Assembly (NCBI GenBank): GCA_903905065.1
Contig: CAIVEW010000112.1
Coordinates: forward strand, 1-61,920
Length of the DNA stretch: 61,920 bases
Source: an uncultured Bacteroidota bacterium
GTDB taxonomy: Bacteria > Bacteroidota > Bacteroidia > Chitinophagales > Chitinophagaceae
Direction of reading: 5' to 3'
Below are positions 49,182 through 58,906 of this stretch, piece by piece (position 1 is the first letter of the stretch; the number at the start of each line of letters is the position of its first letter). A program made the position numbers and the translations under genes. The notes beneath the pieces are model-generated. The model searched no databases, was not told the DNA's origin, and was given only the letters and a program-made list of their open reading frames with translations.

Positions 49182-49595
49182 TTATTTCGTCAATAACGTT
49201 TTGCTGAATTTGCCTAATGACCAGCATGGTACATCTGCTTTGCTGAGTTCTTCCAGGTCATTGTTATCTGTTGATGGCTGGCCATAAGTGAGATAGATAG
49301 CCGCGCCATCCTTCAGCATATTAAAATCTGCAACGGGGATCAAAAATGTCATACTGCCTGTACGGTCTCTGTTTATTGATTGCTTGTTTCGGAAAAAATC
49401 GGTACTGCCAATATGCAGTATATACCGGTTATTCCCGAAAATAAATGGTTTTGGAGAAGTGAGGCTGAAGTAGATAAAATCTCCATCCTCTTTTACGCTG
49501 GCAATACTCTTTGCGATTTTTTGCTGGGCAAAAACATTCCCCGAAACGGAAAGCAGGATAGCGACACCCAAAAATAATTTGCTGATATTTTTCAT
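49182..49595 (-). CDS. Small secreted hypothetical protein
   Basis: 137 residues from ATG 49595 (MKNISKLFLGVAILLSVSGNVFAQQ), preferred over 49640 because it gives a normal signal peptide. The mature part has alternating strands (DFIYFSLTSPKPFIFGNNRYILHIG, in parts) and ends CWSLGKFSKTLLTK, suggesting a small beta-sandwich. The family is not recognised. It lies 20 bp upstream of the hydrolase gene on the same strand, so a shared transcript is likely. A role with the exported hydrolase is possible but not shown. Confidence 0.55.
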   Translation of the reverse strand: MKNISKLFLGVAILLSVSGNVFAQQKIAKSIASVKEDGDFIYFSLTSPKPFIFGNNRYILHIGSTDFFRNKQSINRDRTGSMTFLIPVADFNMLKDGAAIYLTYGQPSTDNNDLEELSKADVPCWSLGKFSKTLLTK

Positions 49596-49683
49596 CTTTC
49601 TATTTTTCAATTCTATAAATGTAGTAAAATAAAGTTCCAATTATGAGAATCATCGAGAATTCGAACTACGTTTTGATTTCAGC

Positions 49684-49713
49684 AAAAAAAAACTGCTCGC
49701 CAAGGGCAAGCAG
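49684..49713 (-). terminator. Terminator of the PEBP-like gene
   Basis: Stem CTGCTTGCC / GGCGAGCAG (one mismatch) with loop CTT, followed on the minus strand by nine T. Confidence 0.8.
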
Positions 49714-49740
49714 TAGCAGAACTAATTGATATTAGAAAGG

Positions 49741-50490
49741 CTATTCCAGTCGTTTGTTATATATACCTACCAGTTCACCTTTGCCGAGGATATGGTTCCT
49801 CATTACGTCCTCTATCATAGTCTTGGTGGTATTCTTACCTAGAACAAGACGAGCATCTAAAGCATAAACGATGAAGTGGTACTTATGATCGCCCGACCTG
49901 GAGCAAATGGGTGTGTAACCGTATTGTTTGGCGGCATTCATGCTCTCATGGCTGCTCCTGAAATTCTCAGGTATAAAACCAGTAGTATCCAGGTTCCAGA
50001 TGATCCAGTAGGTAAACCCATGAGTTGGATATGCATTGTAATCATGCACGATCAGTGCATAAGACTTTGTCCCAGGAGGCACCGTTCCAAAATTGAGTGG
50101 TGGCGTAAAACCGTCGCCATCGCAGGTATATTTAACGGGTATAACGCCGTTATTTGCAAAAGCCGTACTGGTTATATTCAGCCGTGTTCCAGAAGTTGGC
50201 TCCGCCGGCCCAGTGGTCTTTACCCCATTGGCCATTTTCGCTTTTTTACCAGTGTTTGCCTTATCCTGCTCACTTTCCGTTTTCGTATTTTCATTAGCGG
50301 CAGCCGTCATACTCATATTGATACTGTCGTTCGTCCCGGCTATGGTGCTGTCCATAGCGCGCTCTGCCGACATAGTGTTCACGGACCCTGTGGAGTCGGA
50401 GGTAGTTGTAGTCGTCGTGGTTTTATTGCCATTACAGGAGTAAACTCCAAATAGTGCGGCTACGGCCAATAATTTTAGCGAATTTTTCAT
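49741..50490 (-). CDS. YbhB/YbcL (PEBP) family lipoprotein
   Basis: 249 residues. The signal MKNSLKLLAVAALFGVYSCNG gives a lipid-anchored Cys19. Residues 20-105 are a disordered Thr/Ser/Lys/Asn-rich linker. The PEBP fold follows: GVIPVKYTCDGDGFTPPLNF (in parts), YALIVHDYNAYPTHGFTYWIIWNL with the ligand-site Asp and His, and DHKYHFIVYALDARL. Bacterial YbhB-like PEBPs bind small anions or phosphorylated groups, but their role is unclear. Anchoring through a long linker is unusual compared with cytoplasmic homologues. It has its own terminator and is divergent from the T9SS gene at 50643. Confidence 0.85.
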   Translation of the reverse strand: MKNSLKLLAVAALFGVYSCNGNKTTTTTTTSDSTGSVNTMSAERAMDSTIAGTNDSINMSMTAAANENTKTESEQDKANTGKKAKMANGVKTTGPAEPTSGTRLNITSTAFANNGVIPVKYTCDGDGFTPPLNFGTVPPGTKSYALIVHDYNAYPTHGFTYWIIWNLDTTGFIPENFRSSHESMNAAKQYGYTPICSRSGDHKYHFIVYALDARLVLGKNTTKTMIEDVMRNHILGKGELVGIYNKRLE

Positions 50491-50642
50491 AAAAGTGGTG
50501 TTTGTATATTGTTTAACCTGAAACTGTAAAAACTATGCCAGTAGATTTTAATATAACTTTGACCGGGTACAATGCCAACCGTTTTGTGTTTATAACCGTC
50601 TATTAATATGATAACATTTTTTATCCCTAAAACATACCTATC

Positions 50643-52241
50643 ATGAGAAAAATAACAATTGCGATTTTAAGTGTTATTATTAGCTGCCAGGCATCTTTCG
50701 CACAATCTTCGGCGTCGTGGGTATGGGGAATCGCTGATACTGCCGGCATATCGGCCGGTAATACCGCCAATACTCAGCATGTAGCAGCTGCATCAGGCAG
50801 CAAGGTGCTGTGGGCGATGTTGCAGGACCGTGCGGTGAGTTACTCTCCCTTCGATTTCGGCAGTTACAGGCTGACGGAATATAATAATACCGGGGTAGCA
50901 GGCACGCAGTCCGTTATCAACGGAAAACTATACGTGGCGTACGTGAAACCAGATGATGCAGGAAACTGGTATATACTTGGTCAGTACTACGACACGATAA
51001 ATTTCCCAGGGGGACCCACCTTAATCAACCCTGCGCCGACATCGTCTGACAAATATTTCATCGCGAAACTTAATGCTGGCAGCCTTACGTGTGCATGGGC
51101 ACAACCGCTGAGTTACGGAGATGCATTTACTGTTACGCCAGGCGGCTTATATATACCAATTGATACCGCATCAGCAACGATCATCAGCAAATTTGATCTG
51201 GCTACCGGGAATCGCACAGATATATTTTCACAACCTTTCTCAAGCCATACTTCTTCCATAGCCGTAGATGGCACCGGCTCTATTTACCTGGCTGGTTCAT
51301 GTGCTTTCGGCGGGATCAATTTCAACGGGCATAGTGTTTCTACAACCAGTATACCTTATCCGGTATATCTCGTGAAATATAATGCAGCGGGTACTTATCA
51401 GTGGAATTACCTGATGTCTGACATTACCTGCCCTGACCGGCAGCTAACATTAGCCTCAGACAATATCATTTATTACTCGGGTAAGATATTTGACAGCTTT
51501 ACTATTGGTGGCTTTTTTGTTCACCAACCGAGGTGGGTGTACGATTACCTGGTATCCCGCCTTGATAGCTCGGGAAATATTCTTTGGCTAAAGCAACAAA
51601 AGGACACGGTTGAAGGTGATGCAGCCGCAGACAATAATTACCACGCAATAGCAATGGCTGATTCCACAATAAGTGTATATGCTCAAATACGGGGATATAT
51701 TGACTGGGGGAATGGAACAGTGACCAGTAATGGTACCTACCAAAATGCGGCTGTAATCAATTATGCTTATTCAGACGGTAGGGTCAATTGGGTAAAGCCC
51801 ATTGTGGCCAATACAGTTTTCGCGAACAATATTGGTACTAATGGCACGGACATTTGGGTAACCGGAAAAGTATATGATACTGTCGAGTATCACCTGGACG
51901 GTATTTCGGTTCCCATTGTACCTATCACCTACACGCCCTACCTGGCCATGCTGCATACTACGCGGGCAGCAACGGGTGTCAAGTCAATTGTTCAAAACGA
52001 AAATCAGTTTCAAATAATGCCTGTACCTGCTACAACCCGGCTGAATATAATGATGCCTGCCAACATTACAGGTAACGTTCGTATCAGGCTTTGCGATGTC
52101 TCCGGCAGAGAAGTATTTGAAGAAGCTCTTATTGCTACTTCTGCGGCACAAATTGACGTGAGCAAATACAATCGGGGGTTATATTTTATTGAAATTTCCG
52201 GCGGTGGCTATCGTACAGTTAAGAAGCTAGTTCTGGAGTAG
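50643..52241 (+). CDS. Secreted protein with T9SS sorting domain, SBBP/propeller-like
   Basis: 532 residues. Signal peptide 1-20 (ending SFAQ). The body contains repeated units (YFIAKLNAGSLTCAW, YLVKYNAAGTYQWNYL, YLVSRLDSSGNILWLKQ, INYAYSDGRVNWVKP) spaced about 60-90 residues apart, typical of beta-propeller SBBP-like repeats. The C-terminal domain begins FQIMPVPATTRLNIMM and ends YRTVKKLVLE, a type A T9SS sorting signal. The protein should therefore be exported to the surface. Possible roles are adhesion or sensing, but nothing specific can be read. It is monocistronic, with a terminator at 52308. Confidence 0.75.
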   Translation: MRKITIAILSVIISCQASFAQSSASWVWGIADTAGISAGNTANTQHVAAASGSKVLWAMLQDRAVSYSPFDFGSYRLTEYNNTGVAGTQSVINGKLYVAYVKPDDAGNWYILGQYYDTINFPGGPTLINPAPTSSDKYFIAKLNAGSLTCAWAQPLSYGDAFTVTPGGLYIPIDTASATIISKFDLATGNRTDIFSQPFSSHTSSIAVDGTGSIYLAGSCAFGGINFNGHSVSTTSIPYPVYLVKYNAAGTYQWNYLMSDITCPDRQLTLASDNIIYYSGKIFDSFTIGGFFVHQPRWVYDYLVSRLDSSGNILWLKQQKDTVEGDAAADNNYHAIAMADSTISVYAQIRGYIDWGNGTVTSNGTYQNAAVINYAYSDGRVNWVKPIVANTVFANNIGTNGTDIWVTGKVYDTVEYHLDGISVPIVPITYTPYLAMLHTTRAATGVKSIVQNENQFQIMPVPATTRLNIMMPANITGNVRIRLCDVSGREVFEEALIATSAAQIDVSKYNRGLYFIEISGGGYRTVKKLVLE

Positions 52242-52307
52242 GCCTATTTCTACGTTTCGTTCTGGATCGAATGATTCCTCGTGTCCATTAAATAAAGAAC
52301 CATACGG

Positions 52308-52333
52308 GCCCCTCAATGGGGCTTATTTTTTTT
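52308..52333 (+). terminator. Terminator of the T9SS propeller-like gene
   Basis: Stem GCCCC / GGGGC (52308-52312 and 52318-52322), loop TCAAT, then TTATTTTTTTTT. Confidence 0.75.
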
Positions 52334-52474
52334 GAATCAGTCTATTTATACATTCAAAAGAAACGTGAATCATGAAAAAAACTGACGGCGGTCATGTTCT
52401 TATGTATTGTGACAATATACTTTTGAGCCACTGGCAAATAACATTTCGTTAACTGGCCAGTGCCCCGAAAATAT

Positions 52475-55400
52475 ATGAATAAGTTGAAACTACTCTTTCT
52501 CGAAGATAATACGCAGGACGTTTTCCTGATTCAAAGAATACTCGATCAGGCCGGGATAGAATTCGATCCGGTAGTGGTATCCACGGAAGAAGATTTTCGA
52601 GCTGCATTGCAATTTCCGGACTATGATGCCATATTACTCGACAACCAGTTACCTCAATTTAGTGCTGCAAAAGCCTTGGAAATATTGAATGAAAGGAAGG
52701 TCGGTATCCCGTCGATACTGGTCAGTGGTGATGTTGCAGAAAATGTGGCAGTGCAAATAATGAACGAAGGTGCGTGGGATTGTGTTTCGAAAGACGGGCT
52801 ATTTAGGCTGCCTGTTACCTTGTTGAATGCTGTCAATAAACACCAACTTGAAATTGAGTACGCTAAAAAGCTCAACGACATTATTAAGAAAGAAAGTTTG
52901 ATGAAGGAAGCTGAAAGGCTGGCGCACATGGGCAGTTGGGAAAACAATATTTTAGAACAACAGTATTACTGGTCGGACGAGTATTACCGTATACTCGGTT
53001 ATAGCGTTGGTGAAGTCACGCCCTGTAAAGATCATTTACTCGACCGCGTACATCCCAATGACGTGGCATATGTAAGCCAGCGAATGCACGACGCCAAGGC
53101 AAACGCCGATAGCGCCAAATATACCTACCGGGTAGTGCCAAAAAGCGGTGTTGTGAAATTTGTGGAGAGCGAAGTGTTCATTACCCGGAACGAACGAAAG
53201 GAAATCATTCGTATCAATGGCTTTACAAAAGATATTACTGAAAGTAAACTAGCAGAACGAGAACTTATAAAAACGGAGACTAAGTATCGTAACCTATTTG
53301 AGAACAATCCCGTTCCCATGTGGGTTATGGAAGAAGGATCGCTCCGGTTCGTGGACGTAAATAATGCCACCATTCAGCATTACGGATATACCCGGGATGA
53401 ATTCTTAACGATGACCGCGCTGGATATACGGCAGCCTGATGAACAGCGAAGGTTCCAGACAGAAGAACCCTTTACGAAGTCAGGTGACATCGGTCTTTGG
53501 GAGCATCAGAAGAAGGATGGGACTGTTATAATTGTCCAGGTTACCATTGATAAAATACTGATTGAGGACCGGAAATGTGTGCTCATTCTCGCAAATGATG
53601 TAACCAGAAAAATAGCGGCGGAAAAAAAGCTGCAGCATGCCTTAACGCGGCTCAAACAGGCGCAAAGTATTGTCCACATCGGTAGCTGGGACCTCGACCT
53701 TTCTACCGGCATCTCAATATGGTCAGAAGAAGCCTGTGAGATATATGGATTGAATCCGGGTGACAATATTCAGTCTTATGAATCCTGGTTGTCTTTCGTA
53801 CATCCGGATGACACCGACGCAATCGTCGCCAAAATTGCTGAATCAAACGCAACGCTTAAAGGGTCGGACTTCGATCACCGCATCGTGCGGAAGGACGGCA
53901 CCATCAGGCACATTCATGCACAATACGAGTTTGAAGTAATAAACGGGCAGCCTGTCAGCCTATACGGGATAAGCCACGATGTGACGGACGCAAAAGAAGG
54001 CGAAAACAAGCTGAAACACACTGCAATGAGGTTGCAGCAGGCACAGGCGATAGCCCATATAGGAAGTTGGGAACATGATCTGCGGACTGACAAACTTGAG
54101 TGGTCTGATGAAGCACAGCGCATATATGGGTTGGATCCGGTCAACGGTATCAAGACATTCCAGGACTGGAAAAAGTTCATTCATCCAGAAGACTTCGAGC
54201 AGGTAATGGACTGGATCAGGAAGTCAGCAGAAGGATTAGCCAGTATTGCATCTGACTACCGGGTCATAAGAAAGGACGGAGCCGTGCGTCATATCTACGC
54301 GCAATTTGAGCATGAGTTGAATAGTGAAGGTAAGGCGATAGGCAGGTATGGTATAATGCACGACATAACCGAAATGAAAGAGGCGGAGCTGGCACTAATC
54401 CAGTCTGAGGCAAATTTGCGCCTTATTATGGATTCCATACCTCAATCCATATCTGTGAGAAATCTTGATGGTGAATTTGTATTCGTAAACAAACGTCTGG
54501 CAGAACTATACGGAACAACGCCTGAAACATTGATCGGGCAATCTATCCGATCGGTCATACCTAAAGAAAACGATGAAGAAGAGTTCGTTAACCGGGACCG
54601 TGAAATAATATGTACCGGTCAGATCAAAATACTGCCGGATATGCATTTTACTGATGCTACAGGGTTCAAGCGAATATTCCACATAACAAAGGTGCCCTAT
54701 ACTTTAGCGGGCAATGAAAAAGCAATCCTTGGGATAGGTACTGAAATAACACATCAAAAGCAGGCAGAAGCGGAACGTATGAAAATGATGGCGGATATAG
54801 TGCAGCGGAACCGAGATCTCGAGCAGTTTTCATACATCGTTTCACACAGCCTGCGCGCACCGGTTGCCAATATCATGGGCATTACAGATCTTGTCAGGAG
54901 CGGTGATCTGGCAGAAGATGAGTTCGATTTTCTGCTGGACGGCCTGAAAGAATCAGTCAAAAAACTGGATGATGTAGTTATGGACCTTAATGAAATAACA
55001 CAGCTTTCGCATACGATCAGTGAATTCAGGGAGGAAGTGAACTTCCCCGATCTCCTGGCCGATGTGAGGAACGGTATAGGCAACCTGGTAAGCAAATATG
55101 AGGTATCCATAGATGCTGACTTCCATGAAGTGACCTCATTTCACACCGTTCATAAGTATATGCACAGCATTTTCCACAACTTGATCACCAACAGTATAAA
55201 GTACAAAAAAACGGGGTGCCCATTGGTCTGCAATATCCGGAGCAAAAGGAATCATGATAATGTAGAGCTTTTCTTTAAAGATAATGGCGCCGGGCTGGAT
55301 CTGTCAAAGACGGGCGACCAGGTGTTCGATCTATACAAGCGCTATCACCTTGGTGCCGCCGGAAGTAAGAGCATGGGATTGTTCATGGTGAAGACCCAAG

Positions 55401-55495
55401 TGGAAGACCTTGGCGGACAGATCAGTGTAACCAGCGAAATAAACAAGGGAACTGAATTTAAGATCGTATTGCCGTTGCTTGATGCTGTGGCCTGA
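52475..55495 (+). CDS. Hybrid histidine kinase: REC, five PAS, kinase
   Basis: 1006 residues from ATG 52475; a GTG at 52460 is less likely. Receiver domain 1-120 with phosphoacceptor Asp56 (ILLDNQLP) and acid pair ED at 10-11. Five PAS domains follow, recognised by HMGSWENN, HYGYTRDEF, HIGSWDLD, HIGSWEHD and VFVNKRLAELYG. Dimerisation/phosphorylation motif FSYIVSHSLRAPV with the His; N-box NLITNSIKY; G1 DNGAGLDL; G2 GLFMVKTQV and GTEFKIVLP. The order REC-PAS-kinase means the receiver is an input rather than an output. No membrane helix, so it senses cytoplasmic signals or another kinase. It is next to a LuxR regulator and a second kinase of similar C-terminus. Confidence 0.88.
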   Translation: MNKLKLLFLEDNTQDVFLIQRILDQAGIEFDPVVVSTEEDFRAALQFPDYDAILLDNQLPQFSAAKALEILNERKVGIPSILVSGDVAENVAVQIMNEGAWDCVSKDGLFRLPVTLLNAVNKHQLEIEYAKKLNDIIKKESLMKEAERLAHMGSWENNILEQQYYWSDEYYRILGYSVGEVTPCKDHLLDRVHPNDVAYVSQRMHDAKANADSAKYTYRVVPKSGVVKFVESEVFITRNERKEIIRINGFTKDITESKLAERELIKTETKYRNLFENNPVPMWVMEEGSLRFVDVNNATIQHYGYTRDEFLTMTALDIRQPDEQRRFQTEEPFTKSGDIGLWEHQKKDGTVIIVQVTIDKILIEDRKCVLILANDVTRKIAAEKKLQHALTRLKQAQSIVHIGSWDLDLSTGISIWSEEACEIYGLNPGDNIQSYESWLSFVHPDDTDAIVAKIAESNATLKGSDFDHRIVRKDGTIRHIHAQYEFEVINGQPVSLYGISHDVTDAKEGENKLKHTAMRLQQAQAIAHIGSWEHDLRTDKLEWSDEAQRIYGLDPVNGIKTFQDWKKFIHPEDFEQVMDWIRKSAEGLASIASDYRVIRKDGAVRHIYAQFEHELNSEGKAIGRYGIMHDITEMKEAELALIQSEANLRLIMDSIPQSISVRNLDGEFVFVNKRLAELYGTTPETLIGQSIRSVIPKENDEEEFVNRDREIICTGQIKILPDMHFTDATGFKRIFHITKVPYTLAGNEKAILGIGTEITHQKQAEAERMKMMADIVQRNRDLEQFSYIVSHSLRAPVANIMGITDLVRSGDLAEDEFDFLLDGLKESVKKLDDVVMDLNEITQLSHTISEFREEVNFPDLLADVRNGIGNLVSKYEVSIDADFHEVTSFHTVHKYMHSIFHNLITNSIKYKKTGCPLVCNIRSKRNHDNVELFFKDNGAGLDLSKTGDQVFDLYKRYHLGAAGSKSMGLFMVKTQVEDLGGQISVTSEINKGTEFKIVLPLLDAVA

Positions 55496-55502
55496 TAATG
55501 CG

Positions 55503-56333
55503 CTATATTATGCCGTTCATTTTACAAATGGCGATGGCTTCACGAATATTTTGAGAATTGGTCTTACGAAGTATAGTTTTGATGTGGTTAGCCACCGTGT
55601 TATCGGTAATGAATAATTTAACACCAACTTCTTTTCTTTTCGTCCCCATGGATAAATGGGAGAGTATTTCTTTTTCTCTGGCTGAGAGGATGTTGGCATG
55701 CATCTCTGGGAAATAGTCTTCGGTTACCACTTTGAGGTAGGAAGAGAAACCGTCTCCACCATGCATTCTTTCGATGGTGTGCGTAATGGATAACTCTTTT
55801 TTGAACGAAGAAATATCCGTAAGCGATCCTAGTTCCAATAAAGGCTGCCGGGTTTCAGGGTCTGTGACAAAAACCTTCTTCATCAGCAGGTTTTTATAAA
55901 GGCCATTGCTTTGTTTCATCCTGAAATTATTCGAACAGACCATTTCGTTTGCTTCATCAAAAGGTGAGGAGCGGAGATTCACCATATCCTTCGGGAAAAT
56001 CTGGTAGTTGTATATTTTGAAGTCATTCGGATTTACGAGGTCCATAAACTTGATAATCCCGTTCGAACCCATCAGTGTACTGCTCTCTATACCCAGAAGG
56101 TTACGTATGCTGGGGCTGAAGTAGATCATCTCAGACCGCATATAGTCAAAAATGAACAGGCAGGGCACCACCTGCGCCACAGGCAGATCTGTACAATCTA
56201 ATGATTTGGTCCAGTTCAGTATTTTAGCGTATATACCTGGCAGGTTACGGTCATTACTAATTTTCCCTTCGCTCTTCCGCAGATCAAGTATTGTTTCAAC
56301 AAAAGACTTTTCCGTGTGATCCTGTTTACTCAT
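55503..56333 (-). CDS. LuxR-type regulator with a PAS-like sensor domain
   Basis: 276 residues. Residues 1-205 form a PAS-like domain with LFIFDYMRSEMIYFSPSIRNLLG (in parts) and the FVTDPETRQPLLELGSLTDIS strand pair. Residues 212-276 are the LuxR helix-turn-helix: LSAREKEILSHLSMGTKRKEV, NTVANHIKTILRKT. There is no receiver domain, so it is probably controlled by a ligand or protein bound to its PAS part and not by phosphorylation. It lies tail to tail with the first kinase (8 bp) and head to head with the second (279 bp), which suggests that it belongs to the same signalling group. Confidence 0.85.
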   Translation of the reverse strand: MSKQDHTEKSFVETILDLRKSEGKISNDRNLPGIYAKILNWTKSLDCTDLPVAQVVPCLFIFDYMRSEMIYFSPSIRNLLGIESSTLMGSNGIIKFMDLVNPNDFKIYNYQIFPKDMVNLRSSPFDEANEMVCSNNFRMKQSNGLYKNLLMKKVFVTDPETRQPLLELGSLTDISSFKKELSITHTIERMHGGDGFSSYLKVVTEDYFPEMHANILSAREKEILSHLSMGTKRKEVGVKLFITDNTVANHIKTILRKTNSQNIREAIAICKMNGII

Positions 56334-56612
56334 AGCCGGTTGAACAAAATATTTATATTTTTGTTCATATAAGATAGATAGTTATTGAGAAGGTTTAAAG
56401 TGATTGAGAATTTATATCAGGCGTAAAAATAGTCTAACACCAACCGCTAAAAAATAGCTCTAATAGGCTATTTTATTAGGTTTGTAATTGTATAATTTTG
56501 AATAAATATCATATCCACCGGGCCATCAATTAGCCATTAGCTACCTATTAGTTAATGCCATCTAATTGATCAGATCACGTTATCAATTCCGGGAAAATGA
56601 CTTCACTCTGCT

Positions 56613-58496
56613 ATGATCAAAGAAAAAAATGGTGCCACCCAGTCTCTGCTGGAATCGATAGTTAACAATTCGGATGACGCGATTATCAGCAAAACACTTG
56701 ACGGCATCATAACAAGCTGGAATAATGCATCCGAAAAAATGTTCGGATACACTGCCGACGAAGTTGTTGGCAAACAGATATCTATATTAATTCCGGCATA
56801 TCTTATCCACGAGGAAATCAACATCATACAAAAAATCAAGGCCGGAGAACGTGTTGAAGCCTATGAAACGCTTCGTTTGACGAAGGATGGTGTGACCTTA
56901 CCTGTTTCGATCACTGTGTCGCCGGTCAGAAATGAGAGGGGAATCATTATTGGCGCGTCTAAAATAGCCCGTGATATAACGAAACAAAAGCTGGCAGAGC
57001 GAACATTGCAACTGAGCCTGAAGGAAACAGAAGACTACAAATTTGCCCTGAACGAGTCGGCAATAGTTGCCATTACCGACCAAAAAGGTGTGATAAAATA
57101 TGTGAATGATAATTTTTGTAAAATATCTAAATACAGCAGGGAGGAGCTGATAGGACAAGATCACCGAATCATAAATTCCGGCTATCATTCAAAAGAATTT
57201 TTTACGGATCTATGGCAAGCGATCGCAAAGGGAAAGATTTGGAAAGGGGAAATCAAGAACAAGGCGAAGGACGGCGTCCTCTACTGGGTAAGTACCTGCA
57301 TCGTTCCTTTTCTTAACAGCGATGGCAAGCCTTATCAGTACCTGTCAATACGTACAGATATCACGGAGAAAAAAGCGGCGGAAGAAGCACTGCTGGACTC
57401 AGAAGCGAACCTGCACCTGATCCTTGACCTGGTGCCGCAATCGATTTTTGCCAGGGATTATAATGGGAAATTTCTGTTCGTCAACAAAAGCTTTTCGGAA
57501 TTACATGGATTTGACGCCGGCAACATGATCGGAAAACCGATCAGCGACACAATACCCGTTGCGGATGAAATAGACGGCCTACTGGAGGCCGACAGGGCGG
57601 TTATAGCCTCCGGTGAAGTGAAGGTCATACCGGAATTAAAATTTACAACCTATACCGGAGAAACACGAATATTCCGCACCACTAAACTGCCCTACCTGCC
57701 AGCGGGCAAGAAACATAAGGCGGTGCTGGGCATCGCCGAAGACATTACAGAACGAAAGCAAGCAGAAGCCGAACGTATAAAAATGATAGACCACATCGTG
57801 CAACGAAACCGGGACCTGGAACAGTTTTCCTATATTGTCTCCCACAGCCTTCGTGCGCCGGTGGCCAGCTTGTTGGGTATTTCCGCACTAATGGAGGAAG
57901 GGAACCTTACCGCAGAGGATATATCGTTTCTAATTGGCAGCCTGGTGGAAACGGCAAAAAAACTGGACCATGTGATCATAGATCTCAACGACGTTACCCA
58001 GTTAAAACATGCGAAAGATCAGGCTAAGGAAGATGTCTTTTTTTCTGGCCTGGTGAATACTATCGTTGCTACGTTGTATAACCCAGACAAAACCGATGAC
58101 ATAAGTATTTCAACCGATTTCGGGGAGATCGACAACTTCCGTACGATCTATAACTATATGCACAGCATATTTTATAACCTGATAACCAACAGTGTCAGAT
58201 ACAGGAAGGCGGGTATACCGCTTGTTTGCACCATCCAGAGCAAGGTGGCCGGCGACTGCCTGGAGCTTATCTTCAGAGACAACGGCATGGGTATGGACCT
58301 TACGAAGAGCGGTAACGAAGTGTTTGATGTATACAAGCGTTTTCACATTGGCGCATCCGAGAAAAAAGGGATGGGGCTGTTTATGGTGAAGACGCATGTG
58401 GAAACACTGGGAGGCAAGATCAGTGTTTCCAGCGAGGTAGGCGAAGGCACCGAATTCAAGATCATATTACCGATGTTTGAAATCGCCACTGCCTGA
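56613..58496 (+). CDS. PAS histidine kinase
   Basis: 627 residues, no membrane helix. Three PAS domains: IISKTLDGIITSWNNASEKMFGY (in parts), ITDQKGVIKYVNDNF with the HRIINSGYHSKEF loop of aerotaxis/heme-type PAS domains, and FARDYNGKFLFVNKSFSELHGF. The kinase core is FSYIVSHSLRAPV (His), NLITNSVRY, DNGMGMDLTKSG, GMGLFMVKTHV and GTEFKIILP. The C-terminal 300 residues closely resemble those of the kinase at 52475-55495, so the two are paralogues from duplication. No separate response regulator is encoded nearby. Confidence 0.88.
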   Translation: MIKEKNGATQSLLESIVNNSDDAIISKTLDGIITSWNNASEKMFGYTADEVVGKQISILIPAYLIHEEINIIQKIKAGERVEAYETLRLTKDGVTLPVSITVSPVRNERGIIIGASKIARDITKQKLAERTLQLSLKETEDYKFALNESAIVAITDQKGVIKYVNDNFCKISKYSREELIGQDHRIINSGYHSKEFFTDLWQAIAKGKIWKGEIKNKAKDGVLYWVSTCIVPFLNSDGKPYQYLSIRTDITEKKAAEEALLDSEANLHLILDLVPQSIFARDYNGKFLFVNKSFSELHGFDAGNMIGKPISDTIPVADEIDGLLEADRAVIASGEVKVIPELKFTTYTGETRIFRTTKLPYLPAGKKHKAVLGIAEDITERKQAEAERIKMIDHIVQRNRDLEQFSYIVSHSLRAPVASLLGISALMEEGNLTAEDISFLIGSLVETAKKLDHVIIDLNDVTQLKHAKDQAKEDVFFSGLVNTIVATLYNPDKTDDISISTDFGEIDNFRTIYNYMHSIFYNLITNSVRYRKAGIPLVCTIQSKVAGDCLELIFRDNGMGMDLTKSGNEVFDVYKRFHIGASEKKGMGLFMVKTHVETLGGKISVSSEVGEGTEFKIILPMFEIATA

Positions 58497-58567
58497 TCGG
58501 AAAGATATTCATTGGAAACATCCAAGTCTAACAAAACGTTTCCTACTTATATAATAAACCATTTTTT

Positions 58568-58906
58568 ATGCGTCACCTGATCCTGTTTTCCTTTCAGTCA
58601 TTTTTCTACGACCACAAAACATTAATTACCGTGCTGTTCATAGGTGCGATATCCGGGCTCATAGCCCAGTTGATAACACCGGGCAGGGGTTTTGGATTGC
58701 TGGCAACGATAGCCATTGGCCTTGCGGGTGGCTGGCTGGGACATAAATTATTCAAGAACTACCTGTCTTTTTCTGATAGCCCTTTGGTCAATGCAATCAT
58801 CTGCTCCACCGCAGGTGCATTGATTTTGTGTATACTTATCAATCTGATCTTCGGCTCAAAAAGAAAAAATGAACACGACAGATCAGGATATGAATCAGGG
58901 CGTTAA
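58568..58906 (+). CDS. GlsB/YeaQ/YmgE family membrane protein
   Basis: 112 residues, somewhat longer than the usual 80-90. Three membrane segments are visible (LITVLFIGAISGLIAQLI, GLLATIAIGLAGGWLGHKLF, LVNAIICSTAGALILCILINLIF). The pattern IAQLITPGRGFGLLATIAIGLAGGWLG (in parts) with the Gly-rich second helix is typical of the transglycosylase-associated family, induced in general stress in other bacteria. The tail is basic (KRKNEHDRSGYESGR). The stop overlaps the convergent TPR gene by 4 nt. Confidence 0.75.
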   Translation: MRHLILFSFQSFFYDHKTLITVLFIGAISGLIAQLITPGRGFGLLATIAIGLAGGWLGHKLFKNYLSFSDSPLVNAIICSTAGALILCILINLIFGSKRKNEHDRSGYESGR

